From positions 682,001-746,000 of the forward strand of contig NZ_REFW01000002.1 in NCBI RefSeq assembly GCF_003688855.1: DNA of 64,000 bases, in the 5' to 3' direction. The position numbers and the translations under genes were made by a program. Shown here in pieces: positions 51,774 through 60,661 of this stretch (position 1 is the first letter of the stretch; every line of letters begins with the position of its first letter). Source of the stretch: Tessaracoccus antarcticus. GTDB lineage: Bacteria > Actinomycetota > Actinomycetes > Propionibacteriales > Propionibacteriaceae. The notes below the pieces were generated by a model. It was not told the origin of the DNA, did no database searches, and was given only the letters and a program-made list of their open reading frames with translations.

Positions 51774-52966
51774 CACAATCCCCTCTCGGTCGCCGCACGT
51801 TCCAGGAACGCCGCGATGGTTTCGTGGTAGTCCGCGATGGCGAGCAGGAACGAGTCGTGACCCCACGGGGACGATATCTCCCGGAACGACGTGGGCACGT
51901 GCGCACCCTCCAGATGCCGCACGATGCGCCGTGAGTGCTCCGTGGAGAAACGCCAGTCACTGTCGAAGCTCATGACGAGGAACTTCACGGCGTCGGCGGC
52001 CAGCGCGTCCAGGGCGCCCGGCGCGGCGAACGGGTCGTAGTAGTCCATGACGCGGGTCAGGTACAGGTAGCTGAGGGCGTCGAACCGTGACTGGAACGCC
52101 TCGCCCTGATGGTCGAGGTAGCTCTCCACAGCGAAGTCGACGCCAAAGTTGGGGGTCAGCTCACCGGACTGGGCGGCACGCCCGAACTTCTCGGAGAACG
52201 CTTCCTCCGACAGGTACGTGATGTGGGCCATCATGCGGGCCACAGCAAGACCCTTCTTGGGTGCCGTGCCCTCCGAGAGGAAGCGACCGCCCCGGAAACC
52301 GGAATCCTTCATGATGGCCTGGCGACCGACAGCGGAGAACGCGATGTTCTGCGCCGTCAACCGTGAGGAGGCCGCCAGCACAATGGCATTGTCGGTGTCC
52401 TCGGGGTACTCCAGTGCCCACTGCAGCACCTGCATGCCGCCCAGGGAGCCGCCCATCAGCAGTGCCCAGCGCTCGACGCCGAGGTGCCGACCCAGAGCCC
52501 GGTGAACCGTCACGAAGTCCGACATGTCCAGGAGCGGGAAGTCGAGGCCGTAGGGATCCCCTGTTGCGGGGTTCGTGGACGATGGTCCCGTCGTGCCCTG
52601 ACAGCCGCCGAGTATGTTGGCGCACACGACGAACCAGATGTTGGTGTCCACAGGCTTGCCAGGGCCGATCATCGTGTCCCACCAGCCGGGGCGCTTGTCG
52701 CCCTGGCGCCAACCGGCGGCGTGGGCATCGCCGGTGAGTGCGTGGCAGATGAAGACGGCGTTGCTGCGCTCGGCGTTCAGGGTGCCCCACGTCTCATGGG
52801 CGACGTCCACCTCCGCGAGGGTGGCCCCGCTCCGGAGAACCAACGGAGCGTTGGCGTCGAAAAGCCGCACAGTCTCGCTGACTGTCACGTCCTGCTGGTC
52901 CTCGCGCTCTCCCACGGGCCCATTGTGGTGCATGTCGTCAAGAAGATGCTCAGTGGTGGTCACCAC
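51773..52966 (-). CDS. metX: Homoserine O-acetyltransferase
   Basis: 397-residue alpha/beta-hydrolase enzyme of methionine synthesis. Features are CHALTGDAHAAG, the nucleophile elbow GGSLGGMQVLQW, the catalytic aspartate near FDSDWRFS and the histidine in SPWGHDSFLL. Acetyl- rather than succinyl-transfer is inferred from family. The start is unsure: GTG 52966 gives the full frame, and ATG 52933 is an alternative; neither has a clear ribosome binding site. It begins 18 nt after malG on the same strand, so read-through is possible although the pathways are unrelated. The downstream enzyme MetY is encoded at the window's end. Confidence 0.93.
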   Translation of the reverse strand: MVTTTEHLLDDMHHNGPVGEREDQQDVTVSETVRLFDANAPLVLRSGATLAEVDVAHETWGTLNAERSNAVFICHALTGDAHAAGWRQGDKRPGWWDTMIGPGKPVDTNIWFVVCANILGGCQGTTGPSSTNPATGDPYGLDFPLLDMSDFVTVHRALGRHLGVERWALLMGGSLGGMQVLQWALEYPEDTDNAIVLAASSRLTAQNIAFSAVGRQAIMKDSGFRGGRFLSEGTAPKKGLAVARMMAHITYLSEEAFSEKFGRAAQSGELTPNFGVDFAVESYLDHQGEAFQSRFDALSYLYLTRVMDYYDPFAAPGALDALAADAVKFLVMSFDSDWRFSTEHSRRIVRHLEGAHVPTSFREISSPWGHDSFLLAIADYHETIAAFLERAATERGL

Positions 52967-52984
52967 AGCCGGCCGGGAGCGGCG

Positions 52985-53863
52985 TCAGCCCTTCACGCCA
53001 CCTGCCGTCAGGCCGCCGACGATGTACTTCTGCAGGTACATGAACAAGATGATGATGGGGATGGCGGCCAGCACTGCGCCGGCGGCGAACAGCGACCACG
53101 GGGCATTGCGTTCGTCGGAGGCCCACACGTAGAGCCCGACGGCCAGCGTGTAGTTCTCGGGCCGTGCGAGCACGATCTTCGCCAGGATGAACTCGCCGTA
53201 ACTGCCGACGAAGGACAACAATCCCACCACGGCAAGGATCGGCGTGACGAGCCGCATGATGACCCCCCAGAAGATCTGGGCGTGCGTGGCGCCATCGATC
53301 TTGGCGGCTTCGTCGAGTTCTCTCGGGATGGTGTTGAAGAAGCCGTAGATCAGGAAGGTGTTGGCGCCCAGCGCTCCGCCGAGGTAGACGGCGATGAGCC
53401 CCATGAGTTCTCCCAGGCCCAGGAAGGGGAAGATGTCGCGCAGGGTGAGCAGCAGCAGGAAAATTGCCACGAAGGCCAGCATCTGCGGGAACATCTGGAT
53501 GATGAGCAGCGCCGAGAGTCCGCCCTGGCGCCCCGCGAAACGGAAACGGCTGAAGGCGTAGGCGGCGCAGGACGCCATCAGGACGGTCCCGAGGGCAGTC
53601 GCGGTGCTCACCACCAGAGAGTGCAGCATCCACGTCGGGAAATTGGTTCCCATCAGATCGACGTAGTTCTTGGTCGAGACCTCGCTGAATAATTTGGCCG
53701 ACCCCGTCAGGGTGCCGCCGGGGCTCAGCGACGCGGACAGCACGTACAGGAGGGGGAAGGCGCAGAAGGCGATCACGATGATGCCGACGATGTGCTTCCA
53801 GCCCACCTCCTTCCACCACCGCGCGCCCTTCAATCTCGTTTCCGTCTTGACTGGCCGTGCCAT
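52985..53863 (-). CDS. malG: Maltose-type ABC transporter permease MalG-like
   Basis: 292-residue inner-membrane permease with six helices. The EAA coupling motif is ELDEAAKIDGATHAQIFWGV, which contacts the ATPase. It ends with YIVGGLTAGGVKG, as in MalG. It starts at ATG 53863 with one-nucleotide TGATG overlap to malF; the frame is open to 53908. No ATPase gene is in the operon, so a shared MsiK/MalK-type ATPase encoded elsewhere is likely. Confidence 0.92.
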   Translation of the reverse strand: MARPVKTETRLKGARWWKEVGWKHIVGIIVIAFCAFPLLYVLSASLSPGGTLTGSAKLFSEVSTKNYVDLMGTNFPTWMLHSLVVSTATALGTVLMASCAAYAFSRFRFAGRQGGLSALLIIQMFPQMLAFVAIFLLLLTLRDIFPFLGLGELMGLIAVYLGGALGANTFLIYGFFNTIPRELDEAAKIDGATHAQIFWGVIMRLVTPILAVVGLLSFVGSYGEFILAKIVLARPENYTLAVGLYVWASDERNAPWSLFAAGAVLAAIPIIILFMYLQKYIVGGLTAGGVKG

Positions 53864-55446
53864 CACATGACCTCCTCGAGCTTGCGTGTCTGGCGGAAAC
53901 CGAGCCACGAGATGAAGCCAACCACCACGAAGATGATGATGGACATGGCGGACGCGAGCCCGTACTGCTTCACCCCGGACTCGAAGGCCACGGAATAGAC
54001 CATGGAGATGAGGATGTCCGTCTCGCCCACGAGGACGGGCGAACCCGGGAAGTTCGGACCCCCGCCGGTGAGCATGTAGATGAGGGAGAAGTTGTTGAAG
54101 TTGAACGCGAAGCTGGCGATCAGCAGGGGCGCCACCGACACGAGCAGCAGCGGCAGCGTCACGCTGCGGAACCGCTTGAACGGCCCGGCGCCGTCCATGA
54201 TGGCGGCCTCGTTGAGCTCACCCGGGATGGACTGCAGAGCGCCCGTGCAGACCAGGAACATGTAGGGGAAGCCCAGCCACAGGTTGACCCCCAGGATGGA
54301 CAGTTTTGCGAGGGTGCCGTCGCCGAGCCAGTTGATGGAGGCCCCCCCGAGGAGGCTCTGGTTGATGATGCCGAACTGCTGGTTCAGCATCCCCTTCCAG
54401 ACGAGGGCGGCCAGGAAGCCGGGGAAGGCGTACGGGAGGATGAACAGGGCCCGGTACACCACACGCCCCTTCACGCGGGCGTCGTTGAAGATCGTGGCCA
54501 GACCCAGCCCGAGGGCGAAGGTGGTGAGGACGGACGCAATGGCGAAGACGAACGTCCACACCAGGATCTTGAAGAAGGGACCCGACAGGCGGGAGTCGGT
54601 GAACATGCGTGTGAAGTTGTCGACGCCCACCAGTACCCGCCACCCGGGCGTGAGGCTCGTGCCGTCCGCTGCCACGAACAGCCCCTGCTTGGCGTCGGCC
54701 GTGTAGACCTTGCCCTCGGGTGAGGTGAACGTGTCGGCTGCCTCGTTGTAGACAAGCGCCGACTTCGCGACGTAGGACAAAGTGCCGTTGTCGGTGCGCA
54801 GCCATCCGTCGTCGGGGTTGTCGCTCAGGCTGACGCGCAGAGCCAGGACGTCCTTCTGGCGGGACTGGATGTCCGCCAACTTCAGCAGGTCGTAGCCGGG
54901 GACCTCCGTGACACGCTCGCCGTCGATGACGGCGTCGGGAGCGTTCTTGAGGGGATTCTCCTGGTCCCCTACACGGGCGGTGCCGTCCTGGACGATGGCG
55001 AAGGACAGGACATCGCCCTTTTCCAGGATGGAGACGGGAAACGTGTTCGTCCCCTCCACGCGCCTGTCCGAGGTCTTGAGGATCTGCGTGATCGCCGGCT
55101 GTTTGGCGTCGTTGTGACCGTCGCCGTAGTTGGTGAACGCCACGTAGGCCGTGTTGCCCATCACGTAGATCTGGTACACGGCCAGGAACACCAGTCCCGG
55201 CATGAGGTACTTGGCGGGGATGGCCCGTTTGGAGAAGTAGACGTAGTCGGCGATCGCAAGCGTGACTGCCAGGAAGGCAAGAATGTAGAAATCCTTGCTG
55301 GCCCAGGACGCCAAGATCCCGTAGATGCCGAAGGCATTGACGAGAGCCATCAGGACCAGCTTCACGTAGAAGCCGGGTCTGCTGATGTCGCGCGCGTGGG
55401 AAAGCTGCTGGGGCTTGGTGCGCGGTGGTTCTTCGGTGATGGTCAC
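53863..55446 (-). CDS. malF: Maltose-type ABC transporter permease MalF-like
   Basis: 527-residue permease. Helices at about 30-110 are followed by a large extracytoplasmic insert (about 115-290), the P2 loop typical of MalF, then the transport core with the EAA motif ELNEAAIMDGAGPFKRFRSV and the FNNFSLIYMLTGGGP segment that lines the sugar path. The substrate is probably maltose or maltodextrin; trehalose or other glucosides cannot be excluded. Second gene of malE-malF-malG. Confidence 0.93.
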   Translation of the reverse strand: MTITEEPPRTKPQQLSHARDISRPGFYVKLVLMALVNAFGIYGILASWASKDFYILAFLAVTLAIADYVYFSKRAIPAKYLMPGLVFLAVYQIYVMGNTAYVAFTNYGDGHNDAKQPAITQILKTSDRRVEGTNTFPVSILEKGDVLSFAIVQDGTARVGDQENPLKNAPDAVIDGERVTEVPGYDLLKLADIQSRQKDVLALRVSLSDNPDDGWLRTDNGTLSYVAKSALVYNEAADTFTSPEGKVYTADAKQGLFVAADGTSLTPGWRVLVGVDNFTRMFTDSRLSGPFFKILVWTFVFAIASVLTTFALGLGLATIFNDARVKGRVVYRALFILPYAFPGFLAALVWKGMLNQQFGIINQSLLGGASINWLGDGTLAKLSILGVNLWLGFPYMFLVCTGALQSIPGELNEAAIMDGAGPFKRFRSVTLPLLLVSVAPLLIASFAFNFNNFSLIYMLTGGGPNFPGSPVLVGETDILISMVYSVAFESGVKQYGLASAMSIIIFVVVGFISWLGFRQTRKLEEVM

Positions 55447-55460
55447 AGTCGCGGTCCTGT

Positions 55461-55511
55461 CTCAACGTTGAGAGGGGCTGCGCACGGGGTCCGGAGGCCC
55501 CGCGCGCAGCC
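55461..55511 (-). promoter_or_regulatory. Intercistronic hairpin between malE and malF
   Basis: GGCTGCGCACGGGG (55476-55489) pairs with CCCCGCGCGCAGCC (55498-55511) with one mismatch. A perfect palindrome CTCAACGTTGAG (55461-55472) adjoins it. Placed between malE and malF, it probably stabilises malE mRNA or attenuates read-through so that binding protein exceeds permease. Confidence 0.6.
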
Positions 55512-55523
55512 GGTGTCCGAAGG

Positions 55524-56780
55524 TCAGAAAGCGCCTTCGATGTTGGTGATCATCGTCTTCCAGGCGGCCGCCGGATCCTTGGCGGTGCCGTCGATGATGC
55601 TGATCTGTGCTGCACCCCAGAAGGTCCACACGGCACCCATCTCAGGGATGGACGGCATGGGCTGCCCATCCTTGCCCGCCTCACCGAAACCGGCGAGGAC
55701 CTTGTCATCCACGGCGTCTGCCGACTCAGTGAGGGCGGGGGTACGGCCAGCGAGCTCGTACATGGTGGTCTGCGCCTCAGGCGTGGTCATGTAGTCGAGG
55801 AACTGGTTGGCGAGCAGGGCGTTCTCCGACTTGGAGGACAGGTAGACGCCCTGGATGCCCAGGAACGGCTGCGAGGGCTGGCCACCGGCCGAGGGCACGG
55901 GCAGCACCGAGAAGTCGATCCCGGCCTTCTCGAAGTCCGCGATGTTCCAGGGACCGGTGATCATGTAGGGGCTCTTGCCGTCCAGGAAGGCCTGCTTGGC
56001 CTGGTCGCCACCAATGGCAGCGCTCAGCACCTTGTCGTCGGCGAGCTTCTTCAGGTACGCCGCGAACTTGGCACCGTTCTCGCCACCCATCCCCAGCTCG
56101 CCGGTGTACTCGCCGTTGTCGCCGGTGGTGAACACTGGTGCGCCGAAGGAGCTCTGCAGCGGGTACAGGTGATAGGCGTCGCCTTCCGCCCCCTGCTGGA
56201 TGAGGATCGGGAACTCAGCACCGGAGGACTTGCCCTGCGCGACGAGTTCGTCGAACGTGGCGGGCGTCTCGGCTGCCAGCTTGTTGTTGCGGACGAGAGC
56301 GATGTTCTCGATGGCGTAGGGCACGCCGTACAGGGAGCCATCCATGGTGAAACCCTGAATGGAGGTTTCCGAGAAGCCGCTCACCTTGTCGCCGAGTTCG
56401 ACGGGGGCGATGACGCCGTTCTTCACGAGGTCACCCACCCAGTCGTGGGCGCCGACGATGAGGTCGGGCCCCTCTCCCGTGGGTGCCTGGGCGATGAAGT
56501 CGGTCTTGACGTCAGCGGTCGGCTTCTCCACGACATCCAGGGTGACGCCCGTGGACGTCTTGAACTTCTCCCCCAGCGCCTTGAAGGAGTCGACGCGGTT
56601 CTCGTCGGCCCAGAGCGTGAGTGTGCCGGCGTCCTCCATGGGTGCGGAGGTTTCCGCAGTGGCGGTGGTGTCCGTCGAGGCTGACGGGGCGGTGGTGTCG
56701 GCAGGGCCCGCTCCCCCGCCGCATGCCGTCATGGTCAACGCCAACCCGGCTGCTGCCATGGCGAGGAAATGCTTGCGCAT
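55524..56780 (-). CDS. malE: Maltose-type solute-binding lipoprotein MalE-like
   Basis: 418-residue extracellular binding protein anchored by lipid. The signal peptide ends in lipobox LTMTAC (Cys near residue 20) and is followed by a Thr/Ala-rich linker. The mature part has the type I sugar-binding fold: LTLWADENRVDSFKALGEKF, DLIVGAHDWVGDL, YGVPYAIENIALVRN, MITGPWNIADF. A GAAAGGA ribosome binding site precedes ATG 56780. The ORF stays open to 57050 but that part overlaps the divergent regulator. Confidence 0.94.
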   Translation of the reverse strand: MRKHFLAMAAAGLALTMTACGGGAGPADTTAPSASTDTTATAETSAPMEDAGTLTLWADENRVDSFKALGEKFKTSTGVTLDVVEKPTADVKTDFIAQAPTGEGPDLIVGAHDWVGDLVKNGVIAPVELGDKVSGFSETSIQGFTMDGSLYGVPYAIENIALVRNNKLAAETPATFDELVAQGKSSGAEFPILIQQGAEGDAYHLYPLQSSFGAPVFTTGDNGEYTGELGMGGENGAKFAAYLKKLADDKVLSAAIGGDQAKQAFLDGKSPYMITGPWNIADFEKAGIDFSVLPVPSAGGQPSQPFLGIQGVYLSSKSENALLANQFLDYMTTPEAQTTMYELAGRTPALTESADAVDDKVLAGFGEAGKDGQPMPSIPEMGAVWTFWGAAQISIIDGTAKDPAAAWKTMITNIEGAF

Positions 56781-56830
56781 AGTCGTGATCCTTTCGATGT
56801 GTCCGGCATCCTTGCCGGACCAGTGGCAGA

Positions 56831-56888
56831 ACCGTAACACCTCAAAATGTCGGTTGCAGCAACTTGCGGCGAGTTGTTGCGTTACTGT
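56831..56888. promoter_or_regulatory. Divergent control region of malEFG and lacI-type gene
   Basis: A perfect dyad GTTGC-A-GCAAC (56853-56863) adjoins AACT-N7-AGTT (56861-56875). Candidate -10 elements flank them: TACGGT on the minus strand (56831-56836) for malE and TACTGT on the plus strand (56883-56888) for the regulator. The dyads are likely operators of the LacI-type protein. Confidence 0.55.
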
Positions 56889-56919
56889 GACCTTTCCAGA
56901 GCCGTCCCGAGGAGTCGCA

Positions 56920-57912
56920 GTGTCCATTGCCGCCACCAAGATGTCCGATCTGGCGGTGCGTGCAGGAGTGTCCACCGCCACGGTCTCGCGCGTCCTGGGC
57001 GGCAAACCGGGAGTGCGCCAGGCCACCCGTGACGCTGTGCTGACCGCCATGGAAGAGTTGGGCTACGCCCGCGACAGACAGCCCCCGACCAGGGCTGGTG
57101 TGGTGGCCATCCTGGTGCCTGAGCTCTCGAACCCCGCCTTTCCCGCCTTCGCCGAAGAGATCGACACGCTGTTGTTCTCCGCGGGTCACCCGAACGTGGT
57201 GCTCGCCTCTGGTGCTGCGGGCACCAGCGAGGTGCAGCATCTCGAGACGCTCGCCGAACTGAGCATTGCCGGCATGGTGTCGGTCTCGGGTACACCTGCG
57301 GACACCCTCGCCTCCAATGAGCCGTACCAGCGACTGATCTCGGCAGGGGTTCCGTCGGTGTTCATCAACGGCTATGCAGACAACCTCCAGGGGGCGTTCT
57401 TCTCCTGCTCCGACGCCGAGGCCGTGACCTCGTCCGTGGCACACCTGCGGTCCCTGGGCCACACCCGCATCGGACTGGCCGTGGGGCAACCGAAATACCT
57501 GCCGACGCAGCGCAAGATCGCCGCGTTCCGGTCCCTGGGTTTCACTCCCGAGGACGTCGCATCCACCATCTACACCGCCGAGGGCGGTCAGCTTGCGGCG
57601 TCGCGGCTTCTGGATTCCGGGCACACGGCCCTGGTGTGCGGCTCCGACATCATGGCGCTGGGTGCCATCCGTGAGGCCCGGGCACGTGGACTTGGCGTCC
57701 CCCGCGACGTCTCCGTCGTGGGTTTCGACGACAGCCCTCTCATGGCCTTCACGGATCCCGCCCTCACCACTGTCCGCCAGCCCGTTCGCGCGATGTGCGA
57801 GGCAGCCGTCTCCGCACTGCTGGGAGCCATGCACGGCACGGCCCTCGACCATACGGAGATGTTGTTCCATCCGGATCTCGTCATCCGCAGCTCCACGGGT
57901 CCGGCGAGCTGA
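56920..57912 (+). CDS. LacI family transcriptional regulator
   Basis: 330-residue sugar-responsive repressor. The N-terminal HTH and hinge are DLAVRAGVSTATVSRVLGG and an alanine/proline-rich linker; the effector domain (about 62-330) has the periplasmic-binding fold with VPELSNPAFPAFAEEI, GHTRIGLAVGQP and SVVGFDDSPLMAFTDPALTT. CGAGGAG 5 nt before GTG 56920 selects this start. Divergent from malEFG and therefore most likely its local repressor (MalR-like). Confidence 0.92.
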   Translation: MSIAATKMSDLAVRAGVSTATVSRVLGGKPGVRQATRDAVLTAMEELGYARDRQPPTRAGVVAILVPELSNPAFPAFAEEIDTLLFSAGHPNVVLASGAAGTSEVQHLETLAELSIAGMVSVSGTPADTLASNEPYQRLISAGVPSVFINGYADNLQGAFFSCSDAEAVTSSVAHLRSLGHTRIGLAVGQPKYLPTQRKIAAFRSLGFTPEDVASTIYTAEGGQLAASRLLDSGHTALVCGSDIMALGAIREARARGLGVPRDVSVVGFDDSPLMAFTDPALTTVRQPVRAMCEAAVSALLGAMHGTALDHTEMLFHPDLVIRSSTGPAS

Positions 57913-57952
57913 TCCCGGCCACTCTTCACGGGTCACAGCCACCACTCACAGG

Positions 57953-58050
57953 TATTTCGAGCGTCGAAGTATAACGATCTGGTGAAGAACTCACCCCAGC
58001 CCTGCAGTAGTGCCACATTCCACCGCGTGGAGCGGCCATCATCGTATGAT
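57953..58050 (+). promoter_or_regulatory. Promoter region of the peptide ABC operon
   Basis: TATTTCGA-GCG-TCGAAGTA (57953-57971) is a dyad with one mismatch and runs into TATAAC. A second dyad ATCAT-CGT-ATGAT (58038-58050) contains TATGAT (58045-58050), a strong -10 candidate about 68 nt before the start. Either dyad could bind a regulator; none is encoded in the operon. Confidence 0.5.
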
Positions 58051-58117
58051 CGCCACTCCAGCGGGGCTCATCCCGCGGACGTTCACGGCGGGTTCATGGA
58101 TTTTGAAGGGAAACACT

Positions 58118-59647
58118 GTGCACATCAGACGCATCCTCGCCGCGGCTCTGGCCGCCACGATCCTCACCGCCACCGCTTGTGGCACCGACGACACCAAGAC
58201 CACCAGCGGCGACGAGAACGCCGCCACGCAGCAACTTGTTCTGGGCAACAACGGGGACGTGCTCAGCTGGGATCCCGGTGAGATGAAAGAGGGCGCCGTC
58301 ATCCACTATGCGGAGGCCATCTACGATCCACTGCTGAGGAAGACCGCGGACTCCAGCATCGAGGGGAACCTCGCCACGGAATACTCGTACAACGACGACC
58401 TCACCGAACTCACCCTGAAGCTCCGTGACGATGTCACGTTCAGCGATGGCGAGAAGTTCGACGGTGCTGCCGTCAAGGTCAACCTCGAGGCACGCAAGAA
58501 GGGTGCCGGCAGCGCCTCCGAGGCCGCAAAGGTCATCACGGACGTCGCCGTCGAGGACCCGACCACGGTGAAGCTCATGCTCAGCGAGCCGAGCCCCGGT
58601 CTGTTGTCCGGGCTCGCGACATACCTCGGGTTCATGGTCAGCCCCAAGACACTCAGCCAGGGCGACATCGAGACAGCACCCGTCGGTTCCGGCCCCTACA
58701 TCCTCGACAGCTCGGATTCGGGTGTCGAGTACACGTTCACGTCGCGCGAGGACTACTGGAATCGCGAGGCATTTCCCTTCGACAGCGTCGTGATCCGCCC
58801 CTACGAGGACTTCACCGCCCGCTACAACGCATTGTCCACAGGCCAGATCCAGTTCATGTACGGCACGTCGGACATGGTGCCGCAGGCCGAGACGGACGGT
58901 CTCACCGTGCAGAGCGTTCCCGGAGAATGGCAGGGGATCATCCTCCAGGACCGCGGCGGCGAGGCACTGAAGGCGCTCGGCGACGTCCGTGTGCGCCAGG
59001 CCATCAACTACGCGCTCGACCGCGAGGCCATCCTCAAGACCCACTACAGCGGTCGTGGGCAGGTCACCACGCAGACGTTCAACCCGGCCAGCCAGGCATG
59101 GGTGGAGGAGCTGAACAAGCGCTACCCGTATGACCCGGAGAAGGCCAAGCAACTTTTGGCGGATGCGGGCTACCCGGACGGGTTCACGCTCACCACCTCC
59201 TACAGCGAAGGGTTCATGACCCCGCTGGTCCCGATCGTGCAGCAGTACCTCTCCGACGTCGGTATCACCATGGACCTCGTTCCCGTCAACGGGTTCGCCT
59301 CGGGCGGACTCGAGACGTTGAAGAGCCAGCCGTCGTTCATGCTGTCCTTCTCCACCAACATCCCCGCATGGACTGATGTGCTGAACAAGCTCACCACGAC
59401 GGCGCTGTGGAACTACTTCGGCTACACCGACGACACGGTGACACGCCTCATGAAGGAGATCCCCCTCACCCAGGGCGACGATCAGACAGCCCTGTACCAG
59501 GAACTGAACACCCACCTGGTGGAGGATGCCTGGTTCGCGCCCATCGTGCTGCAGGACAACATCTACCTCTCCAGCCCGGACATCAAGGTGACGATGCAGC
59601 AGGCGCAGCTGGTTCCCAGCCTGCGGTTCTTCACGCCCGCCAAGTAG
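58118..59647 (+). CDS. Peptide/nickel-type ABC solute-binding lipoprotein
   Basis: 509-residue family 5 extracellular solute-binding protein. Signal peptide with lipobox LTATAC; mature protein with LSWDPGEMKEGAVIHYAEAI, LRDDVTFSDGEKFDG and RVRQAINYALDREAI, all typical of DppA/OppA-like proteins. The ligand (di- or oligopeptide, or another compound) is unknown. GAAGGG 7 nt before GTG 58118 selects this start. First gene of a four-gene importer operon. Confidence 0.93.
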   Translation: MHIRRILAAALAATILTATACGTDDTKTTSGDENAATQQLVLGNNGDVLSWDPGEMKEGAVIHYAEAIYDPLLRKTADSSIEGNLATEYSYNDDLTELTLKLRDDVTFSDGEKFDGAAVKVNLEARKKGAGSASEAAKVITDVAVEDPTTVKLMLSEPSPGLLSGLATYLGFMVSPKTLSQGDIETAPVGSGPYILDSSDSGVEYTFTSREDYWNREAFPFDSVVIRPYEDFTARYNALSTGQIQFMYGTSDMVPQAETDGLTVQSVPGEWQGIILQDRGGEALKALGDVRVRQAINYALDREAILKTHYSGRGQVTTQTFNPASQAWVEELNKRYPYDPEKAKQLLADAGYPDGFTLTTSYSEGFMTPLVPIVQQYLSDVGITMDLVPVNGFASGGLETLKSQPSFMLSFSTNIPAWTDVLNKLTTTALWNYFGYTDDTVTRLMKEIPLTQGDDQTALYQELNTHLVEDAWFAPIVLQDNIYLSSPDIKVTMQQAQLVPSLRFFTPAK

Positions 59648-59722
59648 TCCATCCCGGCTTCCGGTGGGCCACCACCGGGAGTCGGGACAGTTCCACGCCC
59701 CGCCCCACGAAGGACACGGACC

Positions 59723-60661
59723 ATGCTGGGATTCATCGCACGACGGCTTGCCATGGGCGCTCTGCTGGCGTTCACCGTCGTTACCGGGATGTACTTCTTC
59801 CTCCTCAAAACCGGCATGGATCCGGCCCGGGGAGCCCTGGGGCTCTATGCAAGCGAGGCGCAGGTCGAAACCAAGCGTCAGCAGCTGGGCCTTGACCGGC
59901 CCGTGACGCAGCAGTACCTGGAGTGGCTGGGCCACGCACTGCGCGGTGACCTGGGGCAGTCCACCTCGGGGAACGCGCAAGTCCTTGACCTCCTCATCAC
60001 GAGGCTCCCGGTGACGGTGTCACTGGCGCTGGGCGCCGTGCTCGTCGCCGCCACCTTCGGTATCGCTCTGGGCCTGCTGGCTGCCATCAGGCCGGGGACT
60101 TTCGACAGGATCCTGCAGGTGGTCATGGTGCTCGGATTCAGCCTCCCCAACTTCTGGGTTGCGATCCTGCTGGCGCTCTTCTTCGCCGTGCGTCTCCGCT
60201 GGTTCCCCGCCACGGGGTATGTCCAGTTCGGCGACTCCCCCGCACGATGGCTGTCCTCCATCGTCCTGCCCGTGACGGCCCTGGCGATCGGGTCCATCGC
60301 CGCCATCGCACAGCAACTCCGCAACTCCGTCATCTCCGTGTACAGCCAGGACTACGTGCGCACGCTGCGCAGCCGCGGGCTGCCGGCCCGGACCATCCTG
60401 CTGACCCACGTGCTGCGCAACGCATCGCCACCCGCGCTGACCATGCTGTCGCTGCAGTTCATCGCGGCCATGAGTGGCGCCGCCATCGTGGAGCGAGTGT
60501 TCGGCCTGCAGGGGCTGGGCGCCGTGGCCATCAACGCCTCCGCCGACAGCGACATCCAGGTCCTCATGGGCCTCCTGCTGTTCACCGTCCTCATCGTCGT
60601 GGTGGTCAACCTGCTGGTGGACATCCTCTACGCAGCCCTCAACCCGAAGGTGCGAAGCTGA
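59723..60661 (+). CDS. Peptide ABC transporter permease (DppB-type)
   Basis: 312-residue permease with six helices. It begins MLGFIARRLAMGALLAF and has RQQLGLDRPVTQQYLEWLG, the characteristic N-terminal segment of DppB, and the EAA loop DYVRTLRSRGLPARTILLTH. An AAGGACACGG ribosome binding site precedes ATG 59723. It overlaps the next start by one nucleotide (TGATG). Confidence 0.93.
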   Translation: MLGFIARRLAMGALLAFTVVTGMYFFLLKTGMDPARGALGLYASEAQVETKRQQLGLDRPVTQQYLEWLGHALRGDLGQSTSGNAQVLDLLITRLPVTVSLALGAVLVAATFGIALGLLAAIRPGTFDRILQVVMVLGFSLPNFWVAILLALFFAVRLRWFPATGYVQFGDSPARWLSSIVLPVTALAIGSIAAIAQQLRNSVISVYSQDYVRTLRSRGLPARTILLTHVLRNASPPALTMLSLQFIAAMSGAAIVERVFGLQGLGAVAINASADSDIQVLMGLLLFTVLIVVVVNLLVDILYAALNPKVRS

